DNA of 64,000 nucleotides from Cocos nucifera (GCA_006176705.1 QRFJ01005001.1:1-64000), one strand, 5' to 3'. Positions 49,216-60,500 are shown, counted from the first letter of the stretch. Translations and numbers: made by a program. Notes: generated by a model from the letters alone, not told the origin.

Positions 49216-49345
49216 GACAGTAGTCCTATGATCTCTTTCTTCCTCACGAGCCTGGAGAAAGTCTTTAGATCTGAACCTCGCTGCTGATCTCTGCTAAAGT
49301 CTGATCTTCTTCCTCCTCTATGCTCAACCAGGCTCTGATACCACT
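49216..49345 (-). other. Copia F leader and primer site
   Basis: Starts with the duplication GACAG (49216-49220). On the minus strand TGGTATCAGAGCC (49343-49331) is a tRNA-Met-type primer site, two bases from the LTR end CCAACA. The leader up to the gag start is about 210 bp without B. Confidence 0.82.
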
Positions 49346-50121
49346 TGTTGGACCCTAGAATCTCTCTGATACTAATTATTAGAGAGAAAAAGAATAAAGT
49401 AGATGGCCGGCACCTAGAGCTTAAAGTTGAACCAAAGAAAGAAGAGTAAAGTATTTTAGGAAGAAAAGCTCAATTATATTTTACTCTATTTTAAAGATAC
49501 AATATCTGAATTTATATATCGTAGGATTTTTGCTATACCACATGAATCCTAATAAATCCAAACCCCAGCCGAAAAACTTTTCTAGGCTGACCCAATACAT
49601 GAAAGCACTCACCAAATCCATGTACATATGTCTCACATGCTCTCATCCCCTAGATCTGTACCTGACCTATATATGAGTTAGCCCCTTTAAGATCTTATTG
49701 GTTTAGACCTTAAAATCCTAGGATGAAAGACTATCCTAGATCCAAACAAAAAAACCTCATATGTTCCGTACGCCACCATCGAGCCAGCTCTTTTAGGAGC
49801 CGAGCTGACTCGACTACATCTCATCCAAATTTTATTTTTTATCTACCTGAGACAGCCAGCTTGGCTGCATCCTGAGCCGACTCGACTGTGTATCCGAGCA
49901 AGCTCGTCGGTGTGTCAGCCTCTTATCTTGGCTGATTCTTCTCCTAGCTTTGATCCTTTGCTCCATCTTGTATCCTAGATTTTTGGAGCATCTACCAAGC
50001 CCTCTTAAGATTTTCACACCTGAACCTCGAGTCCCATGCAGGGCTACATGCTGCTTTCACCTAGGATAACTCCTGTCCTAACTCTAGGACTCACATCCAT
50101 CCTAGTCTCTTGGAGCCAACA
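49346..50121 (-). repeat. 5' LTR of Copia F
   Basis: Inner end is firm: TGTTGGACCC in plus-strand text at 49346, next to the primer site. The outer end GCCAACA at 50121 is my best guess from the TGTTGG...CCAACA symmetry, giving 776 bp. TATATAAA box on the minus strand at 49511-49518. Confidence 0.65.
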
Positions 50122-50817
50122 CCCTAGCTCCTCCTATGGCCTTCCAAGGCTTGGAAGCACCACACTAGATCCTACATTAACAATTTCGAATGGCAAGGCA
50201 ATTTTGGATGGCCAACGATTATTTAGCGGGCAACCGTTTGCAGCCAATTTGGTTTAGTTGTAGTGGATACTAAAAATATTTTTACAATACATGATTAAAT
50301 GATCAATATGAGCCTCATTTTTATTTTTATTTTTATTTTTTTTAATTTTTTTTGATATTTAAAAGGAACACCTATCGGTGGGTTCTAGGCCATGCCGATA
50401 GTTGTGGGCCAACCCGATGGATTTTGGGTCATACCAATGGGTTCTAGGCCATCAGGTTCTGCCTAGAAGTTTTCATATATGTGCTGATTATTGATTCCAT
50501 ATGTAATAATCTTTTCCAAGAGTGATATATGATCATAATTATGATTAGGAAACCTATAATAATCGTATATATGTATATTTATCCTACGATTTGTTAAGGT
50601 AAGTTCTACTCTGACTAACCTAAGTACTCCTTAATGCTTTTGAGATAATATATAACGGGAATATTAGAGATATAGATTTTTCTTAATCTTGGAAGGTAAA
50701 TAAAAAGTAAAATTATTTTTTACTGCTCCTTAATTATTTTAATTATTTTCAATATATATATAATAGATATAATAAAATAGATAAATTAAATTAAATATTT
50801 TTTTAAAAAAATCAAAT
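50122..50817. other. Unassigned AT-rich stretch with short repeats
   Basis: No gene seen. Contains T-rich low complexity (50310-50360) and GGGTTCTAGGCCAT written twice near 50380-50450. It may be the body of the Helitron whose end lies at 50845. Confidence 0.4.
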
Positions 50818-50845
50818 CCCATGCAATGCATGGGTTACAAACTAG
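50818..50845 (+). mobile_element. Helitron-like 3' terminus
   Basis: Palindrome CCCATGCAATGCATGGG, then seven bases and CTAG, followed by T. Helitrons end with a hairpin 5-12 bp before CTRR and insert at AT. The matching 5' TC end was not found, so extent is unknown. Confidence 0.5.
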
Positions 50846-51127
50846 TTTTATTGATTAAATCCAATGTTCAATCATGGTCTACGATTGAGCTTGGTCCTTG
50901 CATCCACAACTTAAACCAGTCTAGTATGATTGAACCCAAGCCCAAGTGAACCTGACGTAAATGTGTAGTATAGCAAACAAATGGTGATGAACCAAATTGT
51001 AATTTATCGATCACATCACAACATAGCATCATATACCTATGACATCAACCATTGCCAATGAGCACCGCGAGTGGAGTGATTACTCTGAAATGGGTGATAG
51101 CACTGCCGACAATTGGTGAGACTTCAA
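50846..51127. other. No recognised feature
   Basis: Ordinary-looking sequence between the Helitron-like end and the exon fragment. An open frame from 51052 runs into the exon but its start has no support. Confidence 0.4.
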
Positions 51128-51263
51128 CTATGGAGGACCTGGACTTCCATGCCCCCATGGATGATGCTTGGTATGTGGTGTGGCTCTGCTTGGAGGGGAA
51201 GGAAATCCTCCGTGTCATGTACTATAATTTCTCGGATGTTTATGATGAGCTCAACCTATCTAT
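51128..51263 (+). pseudogene. SAWADEE-like exon fragment
   Basis: About 45 codons: MEDLDFHAPMDDAWYVVWLC, LRVMYYNFSDVYDELN, then a consensus donor ATG|GTAAGT at 51264. The pattern (D/E)F.(A/S)P.DDAWY.V...L.....LRV.(Y/F).NF.D.(Y/H)DE is what I recall of plant SAWADEE-domain proteins, which read histone marks in RNA-directed DNA methylation. Later exons of such a gene are not visible downstream, where a CACTA transposase begins. I read it as a captured or stranded exon. The family assignment comes from memory and is moderate at best. Confidence 0.4.
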
Positions 51264-51817
51264 GTAAGTATATCAGAAAGAACAATCATCTAGATTAACC
51301 AAAATAAACTTATAACAAAGTCACAAACCTTAACATTAATTTTCAATGCAATATTTTCTAGATACTGCTTGTTTTCCCTACTAGATACACGCTTTAGTAA
51401 GTAATATTGCTATACAATGCCAAGCTATGTATCGCATACCTACTTGACCTTTTCCATCAATAGAGTATGATGTAAAAGTGTGGTAAGATTTAAATAGACT
51501 CTAGTTAGTTAGAATCTAAAATAAACATGCCATAATGGCCTCTAATTTTAGGTAGGATAATAATCAGCAATTTGATATGTTTTTCCTAGGGAGACAGTCT
51601 TTTCATAGATTGATCATAGACCATTTTAAGAGCGGATTCAATCAAACTAGCAGAAAAATATAGATTGATTACAAGCATAGAAATAAACAATATAGATATT
51701 ATACTAGAAAAATAAATAGCAGAGATCTAACTGGAGTAACAAGAATCATGCCTTAAAAAGGAAAGAAGAATTTAGAAAAATTCTTAACATTATTACTGTT
51801 CATTAATGTTACAGGTC
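51264..51817. other. Non-coding, intron-like stretch
   Basis: Begins at a splice donor and ends at TTACAG before 51815. AT-rich with stops in all frames. Could be an intron linking the exon fragment to the CACTA exons. Confidence 0.4.
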
Positions 51818-53540
51818 ATGATGGCATCGAAATGCCATCTAGTTTTCACACCCGCCCCTCGTCAAGCTACATGGAGCTCAGCATCTAGGCCACTGTTGGT
51901 GAAAACTCCATCTACCTCCACATCGGCTTCGGCTTCAGTAGCACATACTCCTCCCACTAGCACATCTGAGCCTCCATGAGCAGCTACATTGGCATCCTAT
52001 GCATCTCCAGCACATACTCCACCCACCAATCTAGCTCCACAGGCATCCATGTCGTATGATCCCAATAAGAGTAGGTTTTCATTGTATCAATTATTTATTT
52101 ATATTTTGTATGATTATTGCACACTCTTATATATTTGTATTGTATTTTCATTGTAGGTGTATCATCCAGTAGGATATTTTACAATCCCACATGCATGCTG
52201 CATATATAGAACCACTCGCATTAGGTAATGATGGAGTATGATTAAGAGGAGAGGCCGCATGGGAGATGCATTCTTTTTTTGGAGTACTTATGAGGTGGTC
52301 CAACATCATTCTAGTACTGCCCGCAAACTAGCGATTGATGGATGCTGGTATCAAGGACTAGATGTGGGAGGAGATATGGATAACTGTATCTTAATTATAT
52401 TTACGCATTTGATATGTTTATACTATATTTGATTAGAATAATTTTGTAACTGACTTCTATAATTTTGTACAGAGGAGGTATGGCTTTCTAGATTATGAGA
52501 GGGCTTGAGATGTCTGACTGAAGAAGATTAGAGAGTTGTATCAGAACTACATGGTCAAGCTCCATAAAGGATGGCTAGAGCACCATAGGGATGCTAAGGA
52601 GAAGCTTGTTCCTTGGATCCAGGATTATCTCTCGAGTCAGTGGAAGGAGATGGTCAGGCATTGGAGGAGCCATAAGTTCCAGATTTAATTTGTAACTAGT
52701 AAATTTTTCATTGCATTGATAAATTATATTTGATTTTAACTTATGTAATTTAAATACTTTTTAGGTTGCATCTCATCAGAACTAGAAGAATTGGACCGCT
52801 CAAGAGTACATACATACTCTTGACCGTGAGTCTATGGCAAGTCATGTGCATAGATAGGTAATAAATTCTAACCATTTAGCTTATAAGTTATTGAATTATA
52901 GTTTTTTTGCATGTTTTTAACAAGCTGTTTGATTGTTATAGCTGATGAGAGATGGGATGATGCCTAGCAATAGTGAGATCTTCAAATCAAGTCATACAAA
53001 TAAGAAGGACAAGCTGATGAACATCACGATCGAAAGGATTTTTATAAATAATAACTAGAGTATGATTAGTATGATTACTATTATAATATTTTTTATGAGA
53101 TTTATTTAAATTTGCAATTATAGGAGTAGTTAGATGAGCTTGCAAGGGAGGGCCTGAACATCTTTAGCCCCCATGATCATCTATCTTAGGTCATAGGACC
53201 CGAGTACTCGGGAAAGATTTGTTGCAGGCCCGGACATACATCGACGAGCTACTGGTCTTAGACGAGCATCTTCTTACATGCTTTCAGAGCCGTTAGCTAG
53301 AAGCAACTTGATGAGGTTTTGATGCAGGCAACTCAGGCTCAAGTGCGTGCATCACAGACTAAGGAGCACGTATCTCAGGCCCAACAGTGCACAGACCAGC
53401 TATATAGCATGATGTCCCTTATGGGATTACAACTTTCAACTCATCTTGGAGCTGATTTTTCGAGCATTCGGGACATGTTGGCTAGCATTCCAGCTCTTCC
53501 AACTCTAGCTCTAGCTCTGATATATTTTATTTTTATTTAA
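51818..53540 (+). pseudogene. CACTA (En/Spm) transposase-like gene, multi-exon remnant
   Basis: Exon-like pieces with GT-AG borders: 51815-52070 (serine/proline/threonine-rich, donor GTAGGT), 52473-52680 (KIRELYQNYMVKLHKGWLEH, WKEMVRHWRSHKF), 52765-52857 (NWTAQEYIHTLDRESMASHV), 52941-53060 (GMMPSNSEIFKSSHTNKKD) and 53125-53540 (ELAREGLNIF, QAQVRASQTKEHVS). This order, with the .FK.(S/T)HT.K segment, is that of the plant transposase family Ptta/En/Spm (Pfam 03004). In CACTA elements this gene lies towards the 3' end, which fits the TIR at 54219. Stops within the exons make it a pseudogene. The first of the two CACTA genes (TNPD-like) is not visible. Confidence 0.7.
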
Positions 53541-53719
53541 AAAATATTATAATATAATTTAATCAATAATATAATTTGAGTACTTGAGATATATTTCTGT
53601 ATTATTATTGAGTTTTATATGAAATTTTTAGTTCTTACAAGTTTTAATTTGAGTAATTATATATTGAACTGCATCTATCAAGTAAACAAAAGACAAGAAA
53701 ATGGCAAATTTATTTTTTT

Positions 53720-54204
53720 TGCTTTCAAAGGTCTATGGTAGGGTTGAAAACTACTGTCGTAGTGGTGCCAACCGCTACCATAGATTTATGTCAATCGCTG
53801 CCATAATCTATAGCAGTGGTTATAAAACCACTGCTATAGTTTATAGCAATGATTCTTGAACCACTATCATCAATTTATAGCAGCGGTTACTCAACCACTA
53901 TGATAGATGTCTATAGTAGTGGTTCTATAACTGCAGCTATATTCAATCTATAGTAGCAGTTGAATAATCATTGCTATAGATTCAATAGCAACAATTTTAT
54001 AACCGCTACTATATATGATACAGCAGTGGTTGATTCAACCACTACTATACATGACATATGGCAGCAGCTATGATAACCACTGTATGAACCGCTATCATAG
54101 ACTTACGGTGATGGTGACAATCGCAGCGGTTAAATAACTACTGCTATAGACTATGACAGTAATTTTTTTAGCTATAATAGCAATTTCGAACTACTGTCAT
54201 TGCC
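53720..54204. repeat. CACTA subterminal repeats
   Basis: More than a dozen degenerate copies of TATAGCAGCGGTT / AACCACTGCTATAG in both orientations, packed up to the terminal repeat. Such arrays bind the element's transposase accessory protein in En/Spm. Extent by eye. Confidence 0.85.
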
Positions 54205-54219
54205 TTTTCTGTGGTAGTG
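54205..54219 (-). mobile_element. CACTA 3' terminal inverted repeat
   Basis: TTTTCTGTGGTAGTG, the reverse complement of CACTACCACAGAAAA. The 3-bp duplication would be TGG (54220-54222). No 5' partner was found left of it, so the element is 5'-truncated or its 5' end has decayed. Confidence 0.82.
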
Positions 54220-54229
54220 TGGCCTTCAA

Positions 54230-55060
54230 CTTTATCTTTTTCTCAATCTTAATCAAAAGATTTGTCAATTGACAAACAATAGAATACCTCTAATCATTCT
54301 AGTTGATATTTAAGCTGGACACATTATATTGCATATTGGCCTATCTCCCAAACATGGACGATGGAAGTCTCATTCCAATCATACTAAATTTGACACAGAT
54401 ATCTTAAGGATTCTTAACTTCCAAGGCCATTTGCTCAAATTCATTAGTCTCTTGATTCTCAGCACGAGGAATGAACTTTAAAGTCACTTCAATGATGCCC
54501 TCTGTTAGCTTCATAGCCCTCAGATGATATTGTATAAGTGCTTCATTAGTGTATTTATACTCCATGTGGAGTTGCTTAATCACAACTTCAAATTCACTTC
54601 AACTTCAACATCATCAATGTAAATCTCCATAAATCCTAGTATATAATGAAAGATTGTATTCATCACCTTCTGAAATGTGGCACCTACATTTTTTAGGCTG
54701 AAAGTTATTATCACCCATTCAAAGATTCTAATTGATCCCTGGCACTAGAAAGCAGTCTTGTGCTTATCTTCTTCCACAATGAAGATCTAATTATAGCCTA
54801 AATAGCTATTCATAAATGATAAAATATTCTACTGATTTTATGCATCAAGCAATATATCTACAATTAGCATAGCATATTCATCCCTTGGGGTAGCCTTTTT
54901 CAAGTCTCAAAATTCAATCAATGCATACCATACCTTTCAATTCTTCTTAATGACTAGTGCAATATTTGCTAACCATTTAACACATTGGGCCATTCTTATA
55001 TAATGATCTTGAACAATCTTTCAACTGCTTCTTTGACTTTCTAAATTATTTTAGGATGGC
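54230..55060 (-). pseudogene. Tat-lineage gypsy reverse transcriptase joined to RNase H tail
   Basis: Minus strand. From 55050: VKWLANIALVIKKN, DEYAMLIVDILLDA, SFMNSYLGYN, KHKTAF, FEWVIITFSLKNVGATFQKV and the catalytic IYIDDVEV (54621-54610). Right after it the sequence changes to YHLRAMKLTEGIIEVTLKFI and PRAENQETNEFEQMALEV, which resembles the end of the second RNase H of Tat elements. The polymerase thumb and first RNase H are missing. Several stops. CACTA end 54219 abuts it. Confidence 0.7.
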
Positions 55061-55644
55061 ATCTTATACCTCAATCGTTGTATCTTTTGATTTATTGGAG
55101 CATGACTAAGTTCCTCCATCTATATTTCATTAAATTTTACTGCAAGAAAAATCACATACACCCATGCTTTTTAGTCACGTAAAGTACGTATGTGGATAAA
55201 AGGTCAAATTTTGAAGAAAAGATTGTATATACCCATATTTGTCAAACATGAAAATGCTATAGTTAATTTTTAACTTACGTTTTAATGATTAAACATAAGT
55301 AAATCAAATATGCTAATAGATAAATTTGGATAACTTAAATCTGCTAAAAAATATACTAAGTATTGATGAAAAGTAACTAGCGCCAAGAGAGAAGTGCCAA
55401 AACAAAAAGAAAAAAGAAAAAAAGCACTGGCCCCATCTTCCTTGATTAAGTAAAATAATAAGATTATCGTCTGCTCTACCAACAGGAACCCCACACCCCA
55501 TCTCCAGGATCAAACCACGTGGAGGCAGAAAGCCTTCTCTGCCGCCTAGGATTCTTTTGCCGACTATAGAGGTTTCTTGCAGGCACTCCCATCGACTGTT
55601 GCAGAGCATGGCTAGGTCCCACCACTGTCGCAACCTCCCTCCAC
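55061..55644. other. No recognised gene
   Basis: AT-rich to 55480, then a GC-richer 160 bp before the CACTA end. At 55138 ACTGCAAGAAAAATCAC resembles a worn CACTA-type end (CACTGCAAGAAAAA), but no partner is visible. Confidence 0.35.
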
Positions 55645-56060
55645 CACTACTAGAAATATGGGCTTTATTGATGAAATTTTTTGACGAACATGATTAGTCA
55701 AAAATTTCTAATGGATCACTGACTGATTGCCATCAAAAAAGAAATAAAATAAAATTGATATATCTCAAAAGCTTTGATAAATTTCTAACAGATTATTTGT
55801 CAGAATTAATTTCATCAAAAAATCCATTAGAAATATTTTTGAACAAAATTCAAAAAAATAAAAAAATATCTATGACTGGTTGTGACAAACTATTGTCAGT
55901 AATATTTTTGATGAAAATTTTTGTTAGAAGCATATTTTCAATAATTTTTAAATTATTGGAATAGTTGTTCTAACGAAAAGGTGGTCAGAAATATTTTAAC
56001 AAATAGAAGTAGATTATGTGATGAATAATCTATCAAAAATTGATATTATAAGTTTTCTAC
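55645..56060 (+). mobile_element. Second CACTA end with subterminal repeats
   Basis: CACTACTAGAAATATGGGC at 55645, a common monocot CACTA terminus, followed by repeats around TTGATGAAATTTTT, AATTTCTAATGGAT and TTTGTCAGAA in both orientations up to about 56060. The opposite end could not be found. No coding frame of a transposase is visible to the right. Confidence 0.65.
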
Positions 56061-56320
56061 AAAATTAATTTATAATGGGTAGATGGAAGGATTTGAACTA
56101 CAAATCCTTAAATAGCCCATCTACTACTATAGCACTAAAGTCGAACTAAGCTTTATTTATCTTATCATTGATAAAATATTTATACCATTCAAATTCTTAC
56201 ATATAAATCCAACTCAAAATTCTTACTCATCGACTAAGCTTTCCTATTTGGCCACCGCATTGAGCGGAGGGTTAGGGACCTAGGGTTTGTTGTCGAAGGT
56301 GAAGGGCAGTATTGTCAAAG
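56061..56320. other. No recognised feature
   Basis: Single-copy-looking sequence between the CACTA repeats and the 87-bp duplication. Confidence 0.4.
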
Positions 56321-56494
56321 GTGAAGCACGGTCTCCATTGCCACTCTTCGATTAAAAAATATGAGATTGCCAATTTATTAACCCAGGCTTGAGTCTAGTC
56401 CAAACAGGTGAAGCACGGTCTCCATTGCCACTCTTCGATTAAAAAATATGAGATTGCCAATTTATTAACCCAGGCTTGAGTCTAGCCCAAACCT
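56321..56494. repeat. 87-bp tandem duplication
   Basis: GTGAAGCACGGTCTCCATTG begins at 56321 and 56408. The two units are identical but for one base near the end, so the duplication is recent. Confidence 0.95.
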
Positions 56495-56689
56495 GTTTGG
56501 ACTAGACTTAAAAGAAAGTAGAATAAGAAATTGAGAGAGAGAAATTTGCACTGACTAAATAAAGAGCATGATGGGGTACCATGAACAGCAAGCTCATTGA
56601 AGTGCTTCTCAATGGTGAGCTAGTTAGTGGCTCCATCAATCTTGGAAAGTGATAGTAGCTACTTTAGCTCCTACAACATTCATCATATA

Positions 56690-57490
56690 TGGGATCACGA
56701 TAAGAAAATACTATTTTTGCAATCAATTTTTTTTGATCAAATTTATGATCGATCTTGCGATCAATTCTTGGATAAATATTAAAATAGCGATCGATAAAAA
56801 ATTGATTACCAAATTTTCTATTGAAAGACGTGCAGACACTTTATGACTGATTTGTTGAATAAAAAATAAATTTTAAATATATTTGTAATTAAAAAATTAG
56901 TTCTAAAATATTTTGATTGTTTATTTTTATTTCTAAATAATTTTGCTATCGATCTTTCAATCGTAACTTTTTTTTACTATTTAAAAAATTTTGTGACTGA
57001 TTTTTTAGTTGCAAAATAGGTATTAATTTGCAACATATTTTATTTTTTAAAATTATAAATAAATTTTGCAACCAATTTTTCAGTCAAATTTTTTTTAAAA
57101 GGTTTGCAATTGATAAATCAACCATAAATATTTTAAATTATATTTTTAATGTAAATATATTTATGATCAATCTTTTGGTTGTAAAATTTTAAAAAAATTA
57201 CAATCAAAAAAATCAATTGCAAAATTTTTGAACTATTTTTTAAATCTATAAATAAATTTATGACCAATTTTTAGATTGTAAAATTTTTTTATAATTTACA
57301 ACTGATAAATCAATCACAAAATATTTATTTATTTTTTAATTTAAATATATTTATAATCAATTTTTTGATTGTAAAATTATAAAAAATTTTATGACCAAAA
57401 TATAAATCACAAAATATTTAATTTTTTATCATAAAATTATAAAATAAAATTTTATAATTAAAAAATTGATCATAAAGTGAAATTCAAAAA
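56690..57490. repeat. AT-rich inverted-repeat array
   Basis: Many degenerate units of the type TTTGCGATCGATTTTTC, CAATCAAAAAAATCAATTGC and TTTATGACCAATTTTT in both orientations, spaced 40-60 bp. It resembles subterminal repeats of a CACTA or Mutator-type element, but no terminal inverted repeat was found. Confidence 0.6.
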
Positions 57491-57535
57491 AAAATTATCT
57501 TTTAAAAAAAATTTACAACCACCCTTCTCCCTCCT

Positions 57536-58350
57536 ATTTGTATCAAACCCACCCCCCCTCTCTCTCTCACACTTTTGCTTGGCAATCGGTGGATGCTGAT
57601 CGGTGGTGACCCACTCCCCCCCCACCCCTAGTGGTCCTCGACATTGATAGTCCCCTTACCCCCCTCTCTCTCTATCTCTCTCTCTCATTCAACAGTCGGC
57701 AGCCGACAGATCCCCACTCCCCCAACCCCTAGCGGTGCACAGCGTTGTTGGAACCCTAGTGGCGGTGGTGGCGGCGGCCCGGTATCGATGGAATCCTAGC
57801 CATCATCTAAGCTTCCGTATTCGGCCGCTCCAAGCCACCCACTCAATCAAGCCTGAGGACAAAAAAACTAGAGGAAAATGGGGGAAAACATAGGGAAAAT
57901 CAATGAAAAATACTGGAAAGATGGAAAAATTAATAGGTATGAACTTTTACCCCATAGATTGATCTTTTTTTTTCCTTTTTAGTCTCTTTTTTTTCATTTC
58001 ATTCTCTTTTTTTGAGATTTATGGGGAAGGGGATACCTGAGGGAGACTAAAGGGTTCTGTAGGCTCCGGTTGTTTTTTTTTTTTTAGTTGGAGTTGTGGG
58101 CATGTGCTGGTGTGAGTTGGTACCGGTTGGGGATTGGGGAAGGAAAGCACCTGCGGGAGATTAGAAGGGTTTTTAGGTTTTAGTCGGGGTTTTTTCTTGA
58201 GCATATGGGATTTTGTGCTAGTTGTGGTAGTGCAAGTTGGTCCTGTGAGTTTTTGAGAGCCTTGGTAGGTAGGTTTGGAGATGGCCGGATGGGGCCATCA
58301 GCGGTAGTGAGGTGGCAATGATGAGGCGGTGGCGAAGATGGGGAAAGGAG
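57536..58350. other. Low-complexity C/T- and G-rich stretch
   Basis: CT microsatellites at 57556-57570 and 57661-57690, C-runs, GGCGGTGGTGGCGGCGG near 57763, then two imperfect copies of about 120 bp from 58029 and 58148 (GGGAGA..A(A)AGGGTT(C/T)T). Plant-like untranslated sequence is possible, but no coding frame is supported. Confidence 0.5.
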
Positions 58351-58989
58351 AGATTGGTTTGGGTATACTTTCTTCTTAACCCATCAAGCTCTTTAACATC
58401 ACTCTTACCCCAAACAAAACAATGTCTGTTTCAGATCAAATGATGAGAATTTATTCATTTATTTATTTATTGAAGTGTCAAGGAAGTTCTGAAGTTTAAC
58501 TACTAAATCCTCTTTGAGTATTTGGTTTTAATAGCTTCTTTAAAATATTTTGCTTAACATCAATATCAAAAGATGTAAAAAGAGTATTTTTCTTAAATTT
58601 TTTTTTCAGAATTAATCAATCTAAATAAGACGTGAATATTCATCAATAATCCAATTTTAAGATCAAACATAAATTTTTGATACTAATTAATTTTTAAAAT
58701 GAATAATAATATGATCAAAATATGTAAAATATAAATAGTTGCTTAAAATAAATCAAATGATCAAAATTATTAGAATGCTCAAATAAATTTATGAGACAAG
58801 TAAAGTACAATTATTTATCCATAATTTTTTTTATTAAGTTTTAAAATTATTTTTCTTCTTATAGTCAAGAAAAAGACAAGAAGGATGGATAATTTTTAAC
58901 TTAAAGAAATAAAATTAAGTCTCAAGGATTGATCTAAAAATATTAGTAGAGGATAAGTTAGGATCAAAAGAAGGATATTTAAGCAAAAA
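58351..58989. other. AT-rich, 3' of element H
   Basis: No gene seen. It may be the 3' region of H, since SIRE-type elements have a long stretch after pol, but no LTR copy was found in it. Confidence 0.4.
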
Positions 58990-58999
58990 AATCTAGAAT

Positions 59000-59578
59000 T
59001 TCTAATTTTCTTCTAATTTTATAAAATTTATCTTCACTCAAGGCCTTAGTAAAAATATCAGCCAATTATTTTTTAGTACAAATATAATCAAGAAGTATGT
59101 CATTATTTTGAACATGCTCTCTTATGAAATGATATCTTATTTCAATATAGTTTGATCTAGAGTGTTGGATTGAATTTTTAGTTAGATTTATGGCACTAGT
59201 ATTATCACATCTTATGGGAGTTTTGTTTAGTTTAATGCCAAAGCCTTCAAGTTATTGCTTAATCCATAAGATTTATGCATAGCAGCTTTCAGCTGCAATG
59301 ATTCGGCCTCAATCATAGATAATACTACCAAATTTTGCTTCTTACTAAATCAAGAGATTAAATTAACTCCTAGAAATTAGCAAGTTTTACTAGTACTTTT
59401 TCTGTCTAATCCACATCCAGCAAAGTTTGCATCTGAATATCTAAGTAAATCAACTGATGAATTCTTAGAGTACCATAAACCTATGGTTTGAGTTTCTTTT
59501 AGGTATTTAAGTATTCTTTTTACAACATTTAAATATGATACTTTTGGATTAGATTGAAATCGTACATATAAACAAACA
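59000..59578 (-). pseudogene. H RNase H
   Basis: Readable in pieces: RILKYLKETQTIGLWY, YSDANFAGCGLDRKST with the first acidic residue, IEAESLQLKAAMH, then a last part LADIFTKALSEDKFYKIRR. Stops within. It follows the polymerase without a gap. Confidence 0.82.
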
Positions 59579-60500
59579 CTAAAAAATGATATCTGATCTA
59601 CTACCAGTTAAATATAATAAAGAACCTATCATGCCTCTATAGATTTTTGTATCAATATTTTCACCACCTTCATCCTTACCAAGCTTATATGATGGACTCA
59701 TGGGTGTACCAATGGCTTTGGAGCTCTCCATCCCAAATCTTTTAAGTAGCTTTCTTGTGTATTTGCTTTGGATGATGGAAATTCCTTTCTTTGTTTGTTT
59801 GATTTGAAGTCCGAGGAAGAATGTTAGTTCACCCATCATGCTCATCTCGAACTCTCCTTCATGAGCTTAGCAAAATCTTGACATAAAGTTTCATTAGTAG
59901 ATCCAAATATAATGTCATTAACATATATTTGTATTACTAAGATATCATCATGATCTCTTTTAATAAAAAAGATTGTATCTATATTTTCTCTTGAAAACCC
60001 ATTATTAGGTAAGAATTTACTTAATCTTTCATATCAAATCCTAGGTGCTTGTTTTAAACCATATAATACTTTATTTAATTTGAAAACATAATTAGGAAAA
60101 GTATGTTTTTCAAAATCAGAAGGTTATTCTATATAAACTTCTTCTACAATATATCCATTTAGAAAAGCACTTTTAACATCCATTTAAAATAACTTGAAAT
60201 TCATAAAGCATGCATAAGCGAGTAATAGTCTAATTGCTTCTAGTCTGGCAACAGGTGCAAAGATCTTATCAAAATCAATTCTCTCTTCTTGATTATAATC
60301 CTGTGCAACTAATCTTGCTTTATTCTTAATTATATTTCTATTTTCACCTAATTTATTTTTATATATCCATTTTGTGCCAATTATTGGATGATTTTTAGAT
60401 CTTGATGTTAAGGTCCATACATTATTTTTTCCGAATTGATTGAGTTCCTCTTACATTGCATATATCCAATTATAATCTTTTTTGGCTTCATCTATGATTT
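59579..60500 (-). pseudogene. H reverse transcriptase
   Basis: Starts near WTLTSRSKNHPIIGTKWIYK, then KARLVAQDYNQEE, MDVKSAFLNGYIVEEVYIE, LNKVLYGLKQAP and IQIYVNDIIFGSTNE. The catalytic YVDD is YVND here (59925-59914), a G-to-A change in the first aspartate. GELTFFLGLQIKQTKKGIS and RGMIGSLLYLTGSRSDI follow in an open frame (59845-59579). Dead by both stops and the altered catalytic residue. Confidence 0.85.

Noticed and set aside
49832..50257. Frames in and beside the LTR of Copia F
   Set aside because: Short, on both strands, within a non-coding LTR; no conserved motif.
54230..54600. Possible host gene fragment left of the gypsy polymerase
   Set aside because: The translation fits the RNase H end of a Tat element better than any host protein I can name.
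58224..58233. GTGGTAGTG as the right end of the second CACTA element
   Set aside because: The inner bases do not match the complement of CACTACTAGAAATATG, and no subterminal repeats lie beside it.
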